A DNA stretch of 64,000 nucleotides. It comes from Tildeniella torsiva UHER 1998/13D (lineage in GTDB: Bacteria; Cyanobacteriota; Cyanobacteriia; Phormidesmidales; Phormidesmidaceae). This document shows, in pieces, positions 63,063 to 64,000 of the stretch (within the stretch, counting starts at the first letter, position 1; every line of letters begins with the position of its first letter). Below the pieces are notes generated by a model. It was not told the DNA's origin, did not search any database, and saw nothing but the letters and a program-made list of their open reading frames with translations. Position numbers and translations under genes: made by a program. The DNA lies in contig JAHHIH010000006.1 of assembly GCA_019358835.1 (NCBI GenBank), positions 1-64,000 on the forward strand, read 5' to 3'.

Positions 63063-63207
63063 CCTGTCACTCCTCGGTCTAAACCGTATTCACTAACGTC
63101 CTGAGGTGCAGTTTAGGATAGGACGGCCACCGCCACCAAAAGGGTGGCTAAACATACAGCTCGGTCTCGACAAGGAACCATGAAGGCGATCGCCCTATCC
63201 ATCCCCC

Positions 63208-63579
63208 CTAAGCTGCTGCCTTGGCCGCCCGCAGCCGGGTCGAGAGGCTGCGAATCACCTCCAGGGCAAACAGCGGTGTCTCTTGCACCAAAAACTTAAA
63301 GTGAGCCTCATCGACCAAAGCTAGGCGGCAGTCGGTCTTCGCCACCGCCGTAGAGGCCCGCACATGGGGAATTTGCACCAGCGCCCCTTCACCAAACACG
63401 TCGCCAGCAGAGATCGTTTCAAACACGCGGCCATTGACCCACAGATCGACCTCTCCTTGAATGACGCCGTACATACAATTGCCTAGGGCACCCACCTCAA
63501 AAATCGTATCCCCAGCCTGAAAGTCTTGATGGCTCGGGGTCGTCATCAACAGCTCAACAACTTGAATCGGTTTCAGCAT
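63208..63579 (-). CDS. Cyclic nucleotide-binding (cNMP/CRP-like) domain protein
   Basis: A 123-residue single-domain protein. The cNMP fold is visible: HQDFQAGDTIFEVGALGNCMYGVIQGEVDLWVNGRVFETISAGDVFGEGALVQIPHVRASTAVAKTDC, with the phosphate-binding cassette FGEGALV..VRAST holding an Arg at the expected place. No DNA-binding domain follows, so it may act as a sensor partner or be a cNMP-binding scaffold. Upstream ORFs are not accepted. Confidence 0.85.
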   Translation of the reverse strand: MLKPIQVVELLMTTPSHQDFQAGDTIFEVGALGNCMYGVIQGEVDLWVNGRVFETISAGDVFGEGALVQIPHVRASTAVAKTDCRLALVDEAHFKFLVQETPLFALEVIRSLSTRLRAAKAAA

Positions 63580-63833
63580 GGGTTCGCTTCGCTCCTAGGG
63601 GTTGTTCTCAAATCAATGCCTCTGCTCTCGCTCTGGATGGGTTCTACCAGGGCGCAGCGGTTTCCCATGGCTGCCGCAATTCTATAGCCCGGTCGTCTTT
63701 GGGAGGTTAACCGCACTTTAAGTCTCTGTTTTTGCCGTCTCAGGATTCCGAACAGAATAAAGCCTTTGAAACGCTGATATTGTTTTAGTCGCATACCATA
63801 TGGTCTTAAATTAAATATAAGGATTGAGGAGAC

Positions 63834-64000
63834 ATGGCTAACAGACAAACTCGAGATCGGGCGGTGAATTCCGCAGGCGGCTTCGCGAGAGACTTTAAGG
63901 AGTTTCTCATGCGCGGCAATGTCATTGACCTAGCTGTCGCTGTGATCATCGGCGCAGCTTTCAATGCTGTGGTCACCTCGTTTATCGGAGATATCATCAC
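63834..64000 (+). CDS. mscL: Large-conductance mechanosensitive channel, 5' part
   Basis: The N-terminal 55 codons of MscL, cut by the window end. After a short N-terminal extension ([20 protein letters not shown]) comes the diagnostic [17 protein letters not shown] and the first membrane helix [18 protein letters not shown], which lines the pore. It releases osmolytes during hypo-osmotic shock. AGGAG lies just upstream of the ATG. Confidence 0.93.
   Translation, partial: MANRQTRDRAVNSAGGFARDFKEFLMRGNVIDLAVAVIIGAAFNAVVTSFIGDII

Noticed and set aside
63573-63848. 91-codon minus-strand ORF between the cNMP gene and mscL
   Set aside because: It overlaps the mscL ribosome site and start, has no domain, and is best read as the divergent promoter region.
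1-64000. tRNA, rRNA, tmRNA, CRISPR arrays or prophage genes
   Set aside because: I looked for T-loop words, repeat-spacer patterns and integrase or capsid-like proteins and found none that hold up by eye; a covariance-model scan would settle the RNA question.

Overview
The window is a piece of a GC-rich cyanobacterial chromosome. It carries rbcL-rbcX-rbcS, psbO, two CpcS/CpeS-type phycobiliprotein lyases, a CRR6-type NDH-1 assembly factor, a phytol kinase, DUF751/Ycf33, an orange-carotenoid-protein C-terminal homologue and an Anabaena-sensory-rhodopsin-transducer-like gene. The octamer GCGATCGC (HIP1) is scattered through genes and spacers. Gene content and base composition suit a filamentous non-heterocystous lineage of the Leptolyngbya/Nodosilinea type; this is inference, since no rRNA is present.

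Layout. 1-5.7 kb: the end of an ABC ATPase, a secreted SH3 protein, an MBL-fold hydrolase, an ECF-like sigma factor, wecB and the CRR6 gene. 5.7-8.2 kb: an AT-richer stretch with a possible PEP-CTERM metalloprotease and an inverted-repeat element. 8.4-24 kb: housekeeping genes (Dam-type methylase, DUF751-rbfA-GH3, trpD, fused nnrE/nnrD, pip, CHAD, phytol kinase, pyrH-frr). 24.0-25.7 kb: a 52-aa gene, then a short type I-beta DAHP synthase preceded by what reads as two attenuators in series. 25.8-35 kb: mixed genes ending in psbO. 35.5-37.4 kb: one AT-rich OLD-family ATPase/TOPRIM gene, a likely defence gene. 37.5-40 kb: the RuBisCO operon. 40-45.8 kb: a beta-propeller protein, two divergent bilin lyases, rpmG-rpsR and an RNase R-like gene. 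45.9-50.7 kb: a CHAT, DUF928, CHASE2-GGDEF-EAL group. 50.6-64 kb: MFS transporter, Rieske oxygenase, glutaredoxin-BolA, subtilase, gatA, Bax-inhibitor family protein, pgi, a cyclic-nucleotide-binding protein and the start of mscL.

The strongest unusual signal is the leader of the DAHP synthase gene (24401-24777). A good sigma-70 promoter is followed by a 19-codon leader with an FYFWW run, an antiterminator and a Rho-independent terminator. The same arrangement then repeats with a 21-codon leader holding WYYGFFY and its own antiterminator/terminator pair. The enzyme downstream lacks the N-terminal regulatory domain of many relatives, so control appears to have moved from allostery to tandem ribosome-mediated attenuation.

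Other signals are three CRP-type palindromes, each centred about 105-112 bp before a start codon (a small candidate cAMP-receptor regulon); two copies of a 101-bp palindromic mobile-element-like repeat at the 3' ends of unrelated genes, one supplying the stop codon; and small genes of 26, 36 and 52 codons.
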